DNA from: Clostridiales bacterium
Lineage (GTDB): Bacteria; Bacillota; Clostridia; Oscillospirales; Oscillospiraceae
NCBI GenBank assembly: GCA_021205725.1
Contig: JAJPWY010000056.1
Location: forward strand, 1 to 40,097
DNA: 40,097 nt
Direction of reading: 5' to 3'
How positions within the stretch are numbered: the first letter of the stretch is position 1; each line of letters begins with the position of its first letter. Shown here piece after piece: positions 18,728 to 26,995 of this stretch. The notes beneath the pieces are model-generated. The model did no database searches. It was given only the letters and a program-made list of their open reading frames with translations, and was not told the origin of the DNA. The position numbers were made by a program, and so were the translations under genes.

Positions 18728-19990
18728 ATGAAGGTATTAGTAGTCGGCGGCGGCGGCCGGGAGCACGCCATCTGCTGGAAGCTGGCCCAGTCCCCCAGGG
18801 TGACGGAGCTGTACTGCGCCCCCGGAAACGGCGGCATCTCTCAGGTGGCCACCTGCGTCCCCATCGGGGCGACGGACATCGAGGGGATGGTCAGCTGGGC
18901 CAAAGAGAACGCCATGGACTTTGTGGTAGTGGCTCCGGACGACCCTCTGGCTCTGGGCATGGTGGACGCTCTGGAGGCGGCAGGTATCCGGGCCTTTGGC
19001 CCCCCGGCCAACGCCGCCATCATCGAGGCGTCCAAGGCCTTCTCCAAGGAGCTGATGAAGAAGTATCACATCCCCACTGCCAAATATCAGACCTTTACCG
19101 ACGAGAGCGAGGCCCTGGCCTATATCGACCGGGAGGGCGCGCCCATCGTGGTCAAGGCGGACGGCCTGGCCCTGGGCAAAGGGGTCACGGTAGCCGCCAC
19201 TGTGGACGAGGCAAAGCAGGCCGTCCGGGACATGATGGAAAACGGCAAGTTCGGCGCTTCCGGCTCCACTGTGGTCATCGAGGAGTGCATGACCGGGCCG
19301 GAGGTCACGGTGCTGGCCTTTGCCGACGGGGAGACCGTCGTCCCCATGCTGTCCTCTCAGGATCACAAGCGGGCCTATGACGGCAACCTCGGCCCCAACA
19401 CCGGCGGTATGGGCGCCTTCTGCCCCTCCCCCAACTACACCCCGGAGATCGCCCGCCAGTGCGAGGAGACCATCTTCCGTCCCACTCTGGCGGCCATGAA
19501 GGCGGAGGGCCGTCCTTTCAAGGGCGTGCTCTACTTCGGCTTGATGCTCACTCCGGAGGGGCCCAAGGTGGTGGAGTACAACGCCCGGTTCGGCGACCCG
19601 GAGACCCAGCCCCTTCTGTCCATGCTGGACACCGACCTGATGGACATTTTCGAGGCCTGCGTGGACGGCACTCTGAACCGGATAGACATCCGCTGGAAGT
19701 CCGGAGCCGCCTGCTGCCTGGTGCTGGCCTCCGGCGGCTATCCCTTGAGCTATCAGAAGGGCTATCCCATCTCCGGTCTGGAGCAGGTGCCGGAGTGGGC
19801 CACCGTGTTCCACGCCGGGACCAGGCTGTCCGATGGAGTCTACACCACCAACGGCGGCCGGGTGCTGGGGGTCACCGCCACCGGCGACGACCTGAAGCAG
19901 GCAGTCGCCCGGGCCTATGAGGCGGCCTCTCCCATCCGGTGGACGGATATGCACTTCCGCACCGATATCGGAAAGGTGTGGGTGGACTGA
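18728..19990 (+). CDS. purD: phosphoribosylamine-glycine ligase
   Basis: GAR synthetase, an ATP-grasp enzyme that follows PurF in the pathway. The 420-residue protein opens MKVLVVGGGGREHAICWKLA and contains VVKADGLALGKGV, LSSQDHKRAYDGNLGPNTGG and VVEYNARFGDPE, all diagnostic. The start is ATG 18728 with AAAGGAG 10 nt upstream. It lies 34 nt after the aldo/keto reductase and is followed by a strong terminator. Codon use and base composition match the other pur genes. Confidence 0.97.
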   Translation: MKVLVVGGGGREHAICWKLAQSPRVTELYCAPGNGGISQVATCVPIGATDIEGMVSWAKENAMDFVVVAPDDPLALGMVDALEAAGIRAFGPPANAAIIEASKAFSKELMKKYHIPTAKYQTFTDESEALAYIDREGAPIVVKADGLALGKGVTVAATVDEAKQAVRDMMENGKFGASGSTVVIEECMTGPEVTVLAFADGETVVPMLSSQDHKRAYDGNLGPNTGGMGAFCPSPNYTPEIARQCEETIFRPTLAAMKAEGRPFKGVLYFGLMLTPEGPKVVEYNARFGDPETQPLLSMLDTDLMDIFEACVDGTLNRIDIRWKSGAACCLVLASGGYPLSYQKGYPISGLEQVPEWATVFHAGTRLSDGVYTTNGGRVLGVTATGDDLKQAVARAYEAASPIRWTDMHFRTDIGKVWVD

Positions 19991-20020
19991 GTTTCCATCC
20001 GGCCGACCTGAACCATAAAT

Positions 20021-20075
20021 AAGCGCAGCCCTCACCGCGGCGTATTTCCTGCGGTGAGGGCTGCGCTTTTCTTTT
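20021..20075. terminator. strong terminator between convergent purD and the acetylation genes
   Basis: An 18-bp perfect stem (20021-20038 with 20051-20068, 12-nt loop) followed on the plus strand by TTTTCTTTT. The minus-strand side has a weaker T-rich tail, so it may serve both converging units. Confidence 0.92.
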
Positions 20076-20086
20076 GGTCTGACGGC

Positions 20087-21688
20087 TTATCCCACAAAGG
20101 CCGCCAGCTTCTGGATCAGATTCTCCGCCCGGGTGGTGGAGATGGTGTTCAGGAAGAGCACGTCCTGGATGTTCAAATCCTCGCACATCTCCTTGATGCC
20201 CCGGCTGTCCACCTGGGAGATATACCGGTAGTCGATGATATAGACATACTGATAGTTCTCAATGAGGAAGGGGGCGAAGGCGTTGCCGTAGGACTCCTTG
20301 ATGAGCATAATGGCGGAGCCGTCGTCCAGGTTGGGGTTCTCGATATAGCTGTAGGCGTTGTCCCCGCCGATAAAGGTACCGTACTTATTGGCGGCGGAGG
20401 AATTATCCACGTTTGCGATGACCAGATAGAGCCAGTTGGTCATCTCGCTGTTGGTGATGTGGATGTTGTTGGTGGAGGGGGCTTCGTAGGCGTAGACGGT
20501 ATCCGGCGTCTCCGCCATGGCCTCCGAATTGGTGTCGCTGTAGAAGGTGCCCAGGAAGCCCTCATAGACGTGCTCGGTATAATCCTCCAGCGGGGTGGCG
20601 GTAAAGCCCGCCGCCTCAGCAAACTTTTCATAGGCCCGATAGGCCCCCAGGGCCGTCCAGTGGTGATCGGTACGGAAGTAGAGGTACTCCCCCTCCAGAT
20701 AGTACTTGAGCAGGGTGTGATACACCGGAATGGCGGTCACCTGGTCGCTGAGGCAGGAGTTCATATACTCAATGGCCGCCTCCTGGTCGGAGGTGTTGGC
20801 GTACTCCTGCACGTCCTCCGGGACGCAGATGCCCATGCTGTTGGGGACGATGATGGAGTAGACGTTGGAGATGCCCTCCAGCTGCTCCGCCGCGCTGTTG
20901 ATGGCGGCGGTATACTCGTCAGCGTAGGAGAGGACGAAGTTATAATACTCATACCCGGCGTTGTCGATGGTGAGCACGGCGCTGAGCTTTTCCACCTCGG
21001 CGTCGTCGTCCAGCTCGGGAACGACCAGCTCCTCTTCTTCCTCCCCGGTCGCCGCGTCTGTCTCGTCGTTGGAGATCGCCTCGGCGTCGCCGAGGTCCGC
21101 GGTCACCTCGCTGTCTTCGGACGGAGTGTCGCTGTCCGGTGTCTCACTCTCCTCCGGCTCGACGGTTTGAGTGCCGTCCTCAGTCTGGGTGATTTCCCCG
21201 CTGCCGTCCTCATCCCCGGTGCTGTCGCTGGAGGCGACCTCCGGTATCTCGTCCCCCTGTGTCACCTCGCCGGTGATGGTGTGGGTCTGGATGCCGTAGA
21301 GCCGCTCCACGCTGTTTTGCAGGGTGAGAAAGGTGTCCCGCAGGGGGAAGGTGTCCGCAAACCAGGTGCTGATGTCGTCAAAATAGCTGCCGTCCGCCAG
21401 GGCGCTGAGGGAGAACTCCGGGAACTCCGTCAGGTTGCGCCGCTCCTGCTCCGAATAGGTGGGCCGCAGGGGATAAATCATGGCCAGAACGGTCAGGACC
21501 GCCAGCGCCACCCCGAAGGTGGCGACCCGGGGCCGAAGGCCCCTCGCCCGTTTCCGGGGGGCGTGCTCCTCATAGAGGGCATAGGGCTCCCGCCGGGAGC
21601 GGTGGAAAAAGGCATAGGCCCGCCACTGGATGCGATTGATCAGATGTTTCAGGCCCTGAAAAGGGGAAGGCCGTTTGCCGTCCGCCAT
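20087..21688 (-). CDS. DHHW-family (AlgJ/AlgX-like) surface acetylation protein
   Basis: Probable extracellular partner of the MBOAT acyltransferase encoded just upstream. The 533-residue protein has a basic cytoplasmic N-terminus, one membrane anchor (about residues 54-72), then the family block FADTFPLRDTFLTLQNSVERLYG. A long Asp/Glu/Ser/Thr-rich spacer (about 145-232) follows, then the SGNH-like domain with the family motif DHHWTALGAYRAYEKFAEAAG (starting at 341). Late motifs such as AIMLIKESYGNAFAPFL fit the group. In AlgJ/AlgX the Asp-His of this type moves acetyl to the polysaccharide. It starts at ATG 21688 with AAGGTGG upstream, 12 nt after the MBOAT gene. The acceptor glycan is unknown. 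Confidence 0.88.
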   Translation of the reverse strand: MADGKRPSPFQGLKHLINRIQWRAYAFFHRSRREPYALYEEHAPRKRARGLRPRVATFGVALAVLTVLAMIYPLRPTYSEQERRNLTEFPEFSLSALADGSYFDDISTWFADTFPLRDTFLTLQNSVERLYGIQTHTITGEVTQGDEIPEVASSDSTGDEDGSGEITQTEDGTQTVEPEESETPDSDTPSEDSEVTADLGDAEAISNDETDAATGEEEEELVVPELDDDAEVEKLSAVLTIDNAGYEYYNFVLSYADEYTAAINSAAEQLEGISNVYSIIVPNSMGICVPEDVQEYANTSDQEAAIEYMNSCLSDQVTAIPVYHTLLKYYLEGEYLYFRTDHHWTALGAYRAYEKFAEAAGFTATPLEDYTEHVYEGFLGTFYSDTNSEAMAETPDTVYAYEAPSTNNIHITNSEMTNWLYLVIANVDNSSAANKYGTFIGGDNAYSYIENPNLDDGSAIMLIKESYGNAFAPFLIENYQYVYIIDYRYISQVDSRGIKEMCEDLNIQDVLFLNTISTTRAENLIQKLAAFVG

Positions 21689-21700
21689 GGTTACACCACC

Positions 21701-23155
21701 TTAGAAACGGAAATAGAGGAAGGGATTGTACTGATCTCCCACCAGCGCAGCGGTGGAGAAAATGAGCAGCAGCACCGGGAAGGCACACTGGGCCACCGTC
21801 CATCCCTTTTGCAGGATGGGCATGCCCGCCACCGCCCGGTCTGCCCGGCGGTAGAGGTTCCGGGCCAGAGGGGTGCAGGCCAGAACCGCCACGATGAGGA
21901 AGACAAAGTTGCTTCTCAGCTGAATGACCGTCTCCAGATCGTAGGCCGAAGTGCCGATCCCCACCAGACCCTTGAGAGCGGCCCACAGGCTGGCCAGATC
22001 GGTGGTGCGGAAGATGAGCCAGCCCACCGCCGCCACCAGCAGCAGATAGCAATGCTTCAAAAGGGCGGGCGTCCGCTCCAGAACACCCTTTAAAACATAC
22101 TTCTCTAGAATCAGGAAGATGAGGTAATACAGTCCCCACAGGATAAAATTCCAATCTGCGCCATGCCACAGTCCGGTGAGCAGCCACACCACCGTCATGT
22201 TGCGCAGATGGCAAAGGGTGCTGCACCGATTGCCTCCCAGGGGGATGTAGACATAATCCCGAAAGAAGCTGCTCAACGACATATGCCACCGCCGCCAGAA
22301 CTCGGTGACCGATTTCGCAATGTACGGATAGTCGAAGTTTTCCCGATAGTGGAAGCCGATCATCCGCCCCATGCCGATGGCCATGTCCGAGTAGGCGGAG
22401 AAGTCCAGATAGATCTGCAGCGTATAGGCCAGCACCCCCAGCCACAGGGAGAGGGTGGACCGCCCGGACAGGGTGGTCAGCATCTCCGCCGCCGTGGCGG
22501 AGGAGGAGACCAGGAAGGTGTCCGCCAGGTTCCCGCAGGGGTTGGCCAGCATAGCCTTTTTCGCCAGGCCCACCGCAAACCGGGCAGAGCCCTCCGCCAT
22601 GTCCTTTCGGGTGACGGTGCGGTAGTCGATCTCGTCCGCCACGTCCTGATAGCGGACGATGGGGCCGGCGATGCACTGGTGGAACAGGCTGACGTACAGC
22701 AGCAGCTTCCAGAAGCTCCGCTGGGCAGGCACCTCCCGGCGGTACACGTCCACCACATAGCTGATGAGCTGGAAGGTGTAAAAGCTGATGCCGATGGGCA
22801 AAACGATCTCCGGCACCGATTCCGGCCAGCCGAACCAGCCGTTGGTGGTGTCCAGCAGAAAGCCCAGATATTTAAAAATACACAGCAGGCCCAGGTTGAC
22901 CGCCAATGCCCCGATCAGACAAAATCTCCGGAACCGATAGCCGCTCCCGGCCCGGTCCATCCCCAGGCAGAACAGCCAGTCCGCCAGGGTCATCCCCACC
23001 AACAGCAGCACATATTTCGGCCCCGCCCAGGCGTAGAACACCAGGGAGAAGCAGAGCATGACGATATTTTTAGCCCTGATTCCCGGCACCAGGTGGTAGC
23101 ACAGCAGATTCAGGGGCAGAAAGGCGAACACAAAAAACAGGCTTGAGAAAACCAA
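21701..23155 (-). CDS. MBOAT family O-acyltransferase (AlgI/DltB-like)
   Basis: Polytopic membrane acyltransferase expected to carry acetyl groups across the membrane for O-acetylation of an exported glycan. The 484-residue protein has about ten hydrophobic segments. It carries the MBOAT signature FWRRWHMSLSSFFRDYVYIP with conserved His291, and LLTGLWHGADWNFILWG with His331. The start is TTG 23155: the in-frame codon three positions earlier is a stop, and the family N-terminus VFSSLFFVFAFLP begins right here. It forms a two-gene operon with the DHHW protein. A promoter lies about 160 nt upstream. Confidence 0.93.
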   Translation of the reverse strand: MVFSSLFFVFAFLPLNLLCYHLVPGIRAKNIVMLCFSLVFYAWAGPKYVLLLVGMTLADWLFCLGMDRAGSGYRFRRFCLIGALAVNLGLLCIFKYLGFLLDTTNGWFGWPESVPEIVLPIGISFYTFQLISYVVDVYRREVPAQRSFWKLLLYVSLFHQCIAGPIVRYQDVADEIDYRTVTRKDMAEGSARFAVGLAKKAMLANPCGNLADTFLVSSSATAAEMLTTLSGRSTLSLWLGVLAYTLQIYLDFSAYSDMAIGMGRMIGFHYRENFDYPYIAKSVTEFWRRWHMSLSSFFRDYVYIPLGGNRCSTLCHLRNMTVVWLLTGLWHGADWNFILWGLYYLIFLILEKYVLKGVLERTPALLKHCYLLLVAAVGWLIFRTTDLASLWAALKGLVGIGTSAYDLETVIQLRSNFVFLIVAVLACTPLARNLYRRADRAVAGMPILQKGWTVAQCAFPVLLLIFSTAALVGDQYNPFLYFRF

Positions 23156-23312
23156 GGCAGATCACCATACCCAGCGGCAGCAAAGGCCAAATACAGCACC
23201 CCAGCCTATGAACAGCGCCGGGGAGAAAGAACCGGAAGAAATTTACACCGCCCGCTTCCGGCAGGATTCGACATCAGGTCGCCGCCCCCGCCGCATATCA
23301 GGCCGCTTTTTA

Positions 23313-23341
23313 AGTTTACCATAACAAAAGGACGGACGCAA
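23313..23341 (-). promoter_or_regulatory. promoter of the acetylation operon
   Basis: Minus-strand -35 TTGCGT (23336-23341) and -10 TAAACT (23313-23318), 17-bp spacer. The leader of about 150 nt to the TTG start is GC-rich and includes the arms CCGGAA/TTCCGG (near 23230-23260), but no U-run terminator or known riboswitch motif is visible. Confidence 0.65.
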
Positions 23342-23413
23342 GAGAAAGAAAGCACAAGTCTACCAAAATCCGCAGGTTCTAAATTTGTGCGATACGGTAT
23401 GGCGCAAAAAATT

Positions 23414-23439
23414 CCCCTCCGAATCGGCGTCCGGAGGGG
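23414..23439 (-). terminator. terminator after ridA
   Basis: An 8-bp perfect stem (CCCCTCCG with CGGAGGGG, 23414-23421 and 23432-23439), followed on the minus strand by AATTTTTTG, 25 nt after the ridA stop. Confidence 0.85.
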
Positions 23440-23464
23440 GACAGAGAACGAACGCTTACCGTTC

Positions 23465-23842
23465 TTATTTGGAGGCAATCAGCTCCATCTCCATCTTCGC
23501 CCCGGCGGGCAGGGCCGCCACCTGGACGCAGGAGCGTGCGGGAGGCGCAGAGGGGAACCGGGTAGCATAGATGGCGTTGACCGTGGCAAAGTCCGCCAGG
23601 TCAGTGAGGAAGATAGTAGTCTTGACCACGTCGTCAAAGGTCAGCCCGGCGGCCCGGAGCACCTGCTCCAGATTGTCCAACACCTGGTTGGCCTGGGCCT
23701 CAATGGTATCTCCGGCCAGCTTGCCGGTCTCCGGCACCAGGGGCACCTGACCGGAGGTAAAGAGGAGGTCGCCCACCTGGACGGCGTGAGAATAGGGGCC
23801 CAGGGCGGCAGGCGCTCCGGGTGCGGTGATGATTTGTTTCAT
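23465..23842 (-). CDS. ridA: RidA family enamine/imine deaminase
   Basis: Hydrolyses reactive enamine/imine intermediates such as 2-aminoacrylate, protecting PLP enzymes. The 125-residue length fits. Family motifs are APAALGPYSHAVQVG (about 8-22), LLFTSGQVPLVPETG and RSCVQVAALPAGAKMEMELIA, the last holding the conserved catalytic Arg. I chose ATG 23842 because AGGAAAGG lies 9 nt upstream and RidA proteins begin here; an upstream in-frame start would add 30 unrelated residues. It is monocistronic, with its own promoter and terminator. Confidence 0.95.
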   Translation of the reverse strand: MKQIITAPGAPAALGPYSHAVQVGDLLFTSGQVPLVPETGKLAGDTIEAQANQVLDNLEQVLRAAGLTFDDVVKTTIFLTDLADFATVNAIYATRFPSAPPARSCVQVAALPAGAKMEMELIASK

Positions 23843-23903
23843 GGTACAGCATCCTTTCCTGATACCGGCATCGCTGCCGTCTGACGGTTGTATTTCGTCT
23901 CTT

Positions 23904-23932
23904 ATTATAGGCTGACTCAGCTCCGCCGTCAA
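23904..23932 (-). promoter_or_regulatory. promoter of ridA
   Basis: Minus-strand -35 TTGACG (23927-23932) and perfect -10 TATAAT (23904-23909), 17-bp spacer, about 55 nt upstream of the ridA start. Confidence 0.85.
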
Positions 23933-24031
23933 CCGAAACCACGCCAGGTTTATCTGGCTCCTCTCCCCCGGTCATTTCTCCCAGGCCGCCCGCATACAAT
24001 GCACCGAAATCCAAAGAAGGGGTGCAATACC

Positions 24032-24664
24032 ATGCTGACAGACTGGAATGAGAACCGGGCCCGGCTGGTGGGCCAGGCCATGGGAGAGCCGGAATACTCC
24101 CACGCCAACCACGGAGAGGATTTTTTCCGCCTTCCCTTTCGGGTATACCGGTTGAGCGGGGCGGCGGATCAGGTGAACCTGCTCGTCTCCCGGACGGTGC
24201 TGGAGGGACATCCCGTCCACACGGGGGACCGTCTGATCGCCGAGGGGGAGGTCCGCTCCTACAACAACCGCAGCGGCGTGGGGAGCAGACTGGTCATCAC
24301 CGTCCTGGTTCGGAGCCTTCTGGACGCCGGAGCGGAACCGGACGACAACCGGCTGACCCTGGCTGGTGTGTTATGTAAGCAGCCAAACTATCGTCAGACC
24401 CCTCTGGGCCGGGAGATCTGCGACCTGATGCTGGCGGTCAACCGGAAATACGGCCGGGCGGACTATCTCCCCTGCATCGCCTGGGGCGTACTGGCTCAGC
24501 GCAGCGCCCGTCTGGCCGTGGGAGACGGCATCCGCCTGGAGGGGAGGCTCCAGAGCCGGGCGTACACCAAGCTCACCGAGGCGGGCCAGGTGAAACGGGT
24601 GGCCTTCGAGGTGTCCATCATGACCATGGAGCTGGTGGAGACGGAACCGGCTCAGATGAACTGA
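24032..24664 (+). CDS. tandem OB-fold single-stranded-DNA-binding-like protein
   Basis: The 210-residue protein appears to have two SSB-type OB folds in tandem. Residues about 8-95 form the first, with FRLPFRVYRLSGAADQVNLLVS and GDRLIAEGEVRSYNN. Residues about 105-203 form the second, with NRLTLAGVLCKQPNYRQTP, LPCIAWG, GDGIRLEGRLQSRAY and VAFEVSIMTMEL, which follows the bacterial SSB pattern closely. There is no acidic SSB tail, so it is probably not the main replicative SSB but a Clostridial paralogue. I chose ATG 24032 over upstream in-frame starts because AAGAAGGGG precedes it and the fold begins here. Its 3' end overlaps the opposite-strand DUF4250 gene by 13 bases. Confidence 0.85.
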   Translation: MLTDWNENRARLVGQAMGEPEYSHANHGEDFFRLPFRVYRLSGAADQVNLLVSRTVLEGHPVHTGDRLIAEGEVRSYNNRSGVGSRLVITVLVRSLLDAGAEPDDNRLTLAGVLCKQPNYRQTPLGREICDLMLAVNRKYGRADYLPCIAWGVLAQRSARLAVGDGIRLEGRLQSRAYTKLTEAGQVKRVAFEVSIMTMELVETEPAQMN

Positions 24665-24825
24665 TTCCGCTCCGGTGAATACTCGTAGTTGATGGCCCGA
24701 AGGGCCTCCTCCAGCTGCGCCCGGTCGGTCTCCAGATCGTCACAGAGGGCATCCAGAGAGGGGTATTGATCCCGGAGCTTTGTGTTGACATAACTCAGCA
24801 GGATCACGGGGTTCTGTGGCAGCAT
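24652..24825 (-). CDS. DUF4250 family small protein
   Basis: A 57-residue protein starting MLPQNPVILLSYVNTKLRDQ and ending INYEYSPERNQFI. Both ends match the pattern I know for the DUF4250 family of Clostridia, a short helical protein of unknown function. The middle (YPSLDALCDDLETDRAQLEEALRA) reads like a small helix-turn-helix, so nucleic-acid binding is possible but not shown. The ATG follows the TAA of the GH31 gene directly (TAAATG), and GGAAAGGAG lies 10-12 nt before it, so it is the last gene of the glucosidase operon. It overlaps the tail of the SSB-like gene on the other strand. Confidence 0.9.
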   Translation of the reverse strand: MLPQNPVILLSYVNTKLRDQYPSLDALCDDLETDRAQLEEALRAINYEYSPERNQFI

Positions 24826-26910
24826 TTACGGTCTCTCCTTTCCAAAGGCGTCGTCGGGAGGCAGGACGGTCTTGTTTCCCAGAGCGGACAACTTGCCGTC
24901 CCGGGTCAGGGTAATGGCAGTATAGTTGGACTGCTCGTTATAGCTTCGACTGAACCCGTCATCGTCGTAGAGCAGATAATGAGCCTCCTCCCGGACGAAG
25001 GACAGCAGGGAGAGCCGGGAAAAGTCCGTATCCTCCACCGAATGTCCTACCTCCACCGTCACAGGAGCCAGCCGATCCGGACGGAGAAACAGAGGCACCT
25101 CGTCCAGGCTCACGGGGATATAGTGGTGTCCGGCGGGCAATATCTCCTCCGTCCACACCCCCGGACGGCGGAGGCGGAGCAGCTTCATCTCCTCCGGCAG
25201 GTAGACATAACGTCCCGTGGCATTCTGCCGGTACACCGGAGCCAGCATGACGCTCTCCCCCAGGAGGAGCTGATCCTCCACCTGGACTGCCTGGGGATCG
25301 TTCCGGTAATCGAAGGCCAGGGGCCGGAACAGCATCCCGTCGTTCAGCGCCGCCTTCATATACTCGCTGTATAGGTAGGGCAGCAGGAAATAGCGCAGGG
25401 ACACCAGCTCCCGCAGCATCTCCCACCGGGGCCAGCGGTACAGCTCCTGGCGGCGGGTGCCGATGGCGGAGTGGTTCCGCATCAGGGGGGTGAACACCCC
25501 GAACGCCGTCCACCGGAGCAGCAGCTCCTCGGTGGCGTCGCCGCCGAAGCCTCCCAGGTCGGCCCCGGTGTACAGGAAGCCCACCATGTTCAGGCTGGGC
25601 ATCATCTTGATGTTCAGCTCCAGATGGCTCCACCAGGACTGGTTATCCCCCTGCCAGATGCCCCCATACCGGTGCGCTCCGATATAGGAAGCCCGGGAGA
25701 AGATCAGCGTCCGGCGGTTCGGGGAGAGACGCTGCAACCCCTCCCCGGCGGTACGGGTCATGGCGGAGCCGTAGAGATTGTGTACCCGGTCGTGGCGCAC
25801 CCGGCTGCCGTCCGGGAGGGTGTGGCAGAAGCTCCGGTAGTCCTCCGGGCTGTTTTTCAGGGCGGAGACCAGATCGGAGAAGTCGCTGAACGCCGTCAGA
25901 TCCAGCTCCTTCTGATCCTGGAACCGGGCCAGCGAGCCGATGGCGGCGTTCAGCTGCCGGGGTGAGTAGAAGATGGCGGGTTCGTTCATGTCGTTCCAGA
26001 AGCCCTCGATGCCCTGCTCCAGCAGGAAGCGGTACTTCTCCCCGAACCAGTCCCGGACTTTGGGGTTCAGGAAGTCGGGGAAGTACACCAGTCCCGGCCA
26101 GACGGCGGCCCGGAAGGGCTGACCGGTGATGTCGGTACAGAAATAGCCCTTTTCCAGGCCCTCGTCGCAGACATCGTAGCCCTGCTCCTGCTTCACCCCG
26201 GCGTCAATGATGGGAACCAGACGCACCCCCTCCCCTTTCAGCTCAGCGGCAAGGCCCTTCAGGTCAGGGAAGGCCCGGGTGTCCACAGTGAAGTTTTTGT
26301 AGTGATCCATGTAGTCGATGTCCAGGTAGACGGCGTCCAGCGGGAAGCCTTTCTCCCGGTAGTTCTCCACCACCTCCCGAACCTCGCCCTCGGTGGCGTA
26401 GCTCCAGCGGCTCTGGCCAAAACCAAAGGCCCACTTGGGGGGCAGATAGCTCCGGCCAATGATGCCCCGGAAGGCATGAACCACCTCTGTCTCCGTGTCC
26501 CCGTCAAATACGTAAACATCGGCGCTGCCGGAGTCCACCGTCACCGTCAGCCTGTCCCACTGGGTATACCCCACATCGAAGCGCACCATCCCCGGGTCGT
26601 CCACAAAGAGGGCAAAGACCGCCCCAGGGCGGCTGACCATGAGAAAGTTGTGGGAGCCGTAGAGGGAGCGCTTGTCCTCCGTATGATGGGGCTGGTCGGT
26701 GTTATTGCTCTCGTAGACCCAGCCCCGCTTGTTGATGCCCCGGACGGCCTCTCCCAAACCATAGACCACGGCGTCCTCCGGGAGGGGGCAGGAGAGGGTC
26801 AGCGGCTCCTCCGTCACCTGGAAATAAGGCACCGGCGGGGCAGACAGGGGCAGCTCGCAGACCACAGCGTCGGTCTGGATGGGGCTGCCAAATCGGAATT
26901 TCGCCATCAT
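24826..26910 (-). CDS. GH31 family alpha-glucosidase
   Basis: Glycoside hydrolase of family 31, most likely an intracellular alpha-glucosidase or alpha-xylosidase type, with no signal peptide. The 694-residue protein has an N-terminal beta-domain and a catalytic barrel. The barrel carries the nucleophile Asp307 in GFWNDMNEP and the acid/base Asp422 in IWQGDNQSWW. VYLDIDYMDHYKNFT, HNLYG and RYFLLPYLYSEY are further family marks. It starts at ATG 26910 (or the next codon) behind GAAAGGAG. It lies downstream of the PPi-phosphofructokinase with a terminator-like hairpin between them, and its stop abuts the DUF4250 start. Released glucose would feed the same glycolytic step. Confidence 0.93.
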   Translation of the reverse strand: MMAKFRFGSPIQTDAVVCELPLSAPPVPYFQVTEEPLTLSCPLPEDAVVYGLGEAVRGINKRGWVYESNNTDQPHHTEDKRSLYGSHNFLMVSRPGAVFALFVDDPGMVRFDVGYTQWDRLTVTVDSGSADVYVFDGDTETEVVHAFRGIIGRSYLPPKWAFGFGQSRWSYATEGEVREVVENYREKGFPLDAVYLDIDYMDHYKNFTVDTRAFPDLKGLAAELKGEGVRLVPIIDAGVKQEQGYDVCDEGLEKGYFCTDITGQPFRAAVWPGLVYFPDFLNPKVRDWFGEKYRFLLEQGIEGFWNDMNEPAIFYSPRQLNAAIGSLARFQDQKELDLTAFSDFSDLVSALKNSPEDYRSFCHTLPDGSRVRHDRVHNLYGSAMTRTAGEGLQRLSPNRRTLIFSRASYIGAHRYGGIWQGDNQSWWSHLELNIKMMPSLNMVGFLYTGADLGGFGGDATEELLLRWTAFGVFTPLMRNHSAIGTRRQELYRWPRWEMLRELVSLRYFLLPYLYSEYMKAALNDGMLFRPLAFDYRNDPQAVQVEDQLLLGESVMLAPVYRQNATGRYVYLPEEMKLLRLRRPGVWTEEILPAGHHYIPVSLDEVPLFLRPDRLAPVTVEVGHSVEDTDFSRLSLLSFVREEAHYLLYDDDGFSRSYNEQSNYTAITLTRDGKLSALGNKTVLPPDDAFGKERP

Positions 26911-26942
26911 GGTAGGTCACTCCTTTCCATCAGGAAGCAAAA

Positions 26943-26969
26943 GCCCGTCCTCGAGAGCCGGGGACGGGC
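26943..26969 (-). terminator. terminator after the phosphofructokinase gene
   Basis: An 8-bp perfect stem (GCCCGTCC/GGACGGGC, 26943-26950 and 26962-26969) followed on the minus strand by TTTTGC. The T-run is short, so readthrough into the glucosidase gene, which shows no promoter of its own, is likely. Confidence 0.65.
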
Positions 26970-26995
26970 CATTTTGCGCATAGCGGGAGCCGGAA

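Noticed and set aside
20054-22093. 679-codon plus-strand frame opposite the acetylation genes
   Set aside because: An antisense shadow: it starts inside the terminator stem, and the minus-strand MBOAT and DHHW genes have clear family motifs.
23156-23312. Cyclic-di-GMP riboswitch in the acetylation operon leader
   Set aside because: The leader is GC-rich with one short inverted repeat but lacks the conserved GEMM core sequences and any terminator U-run.
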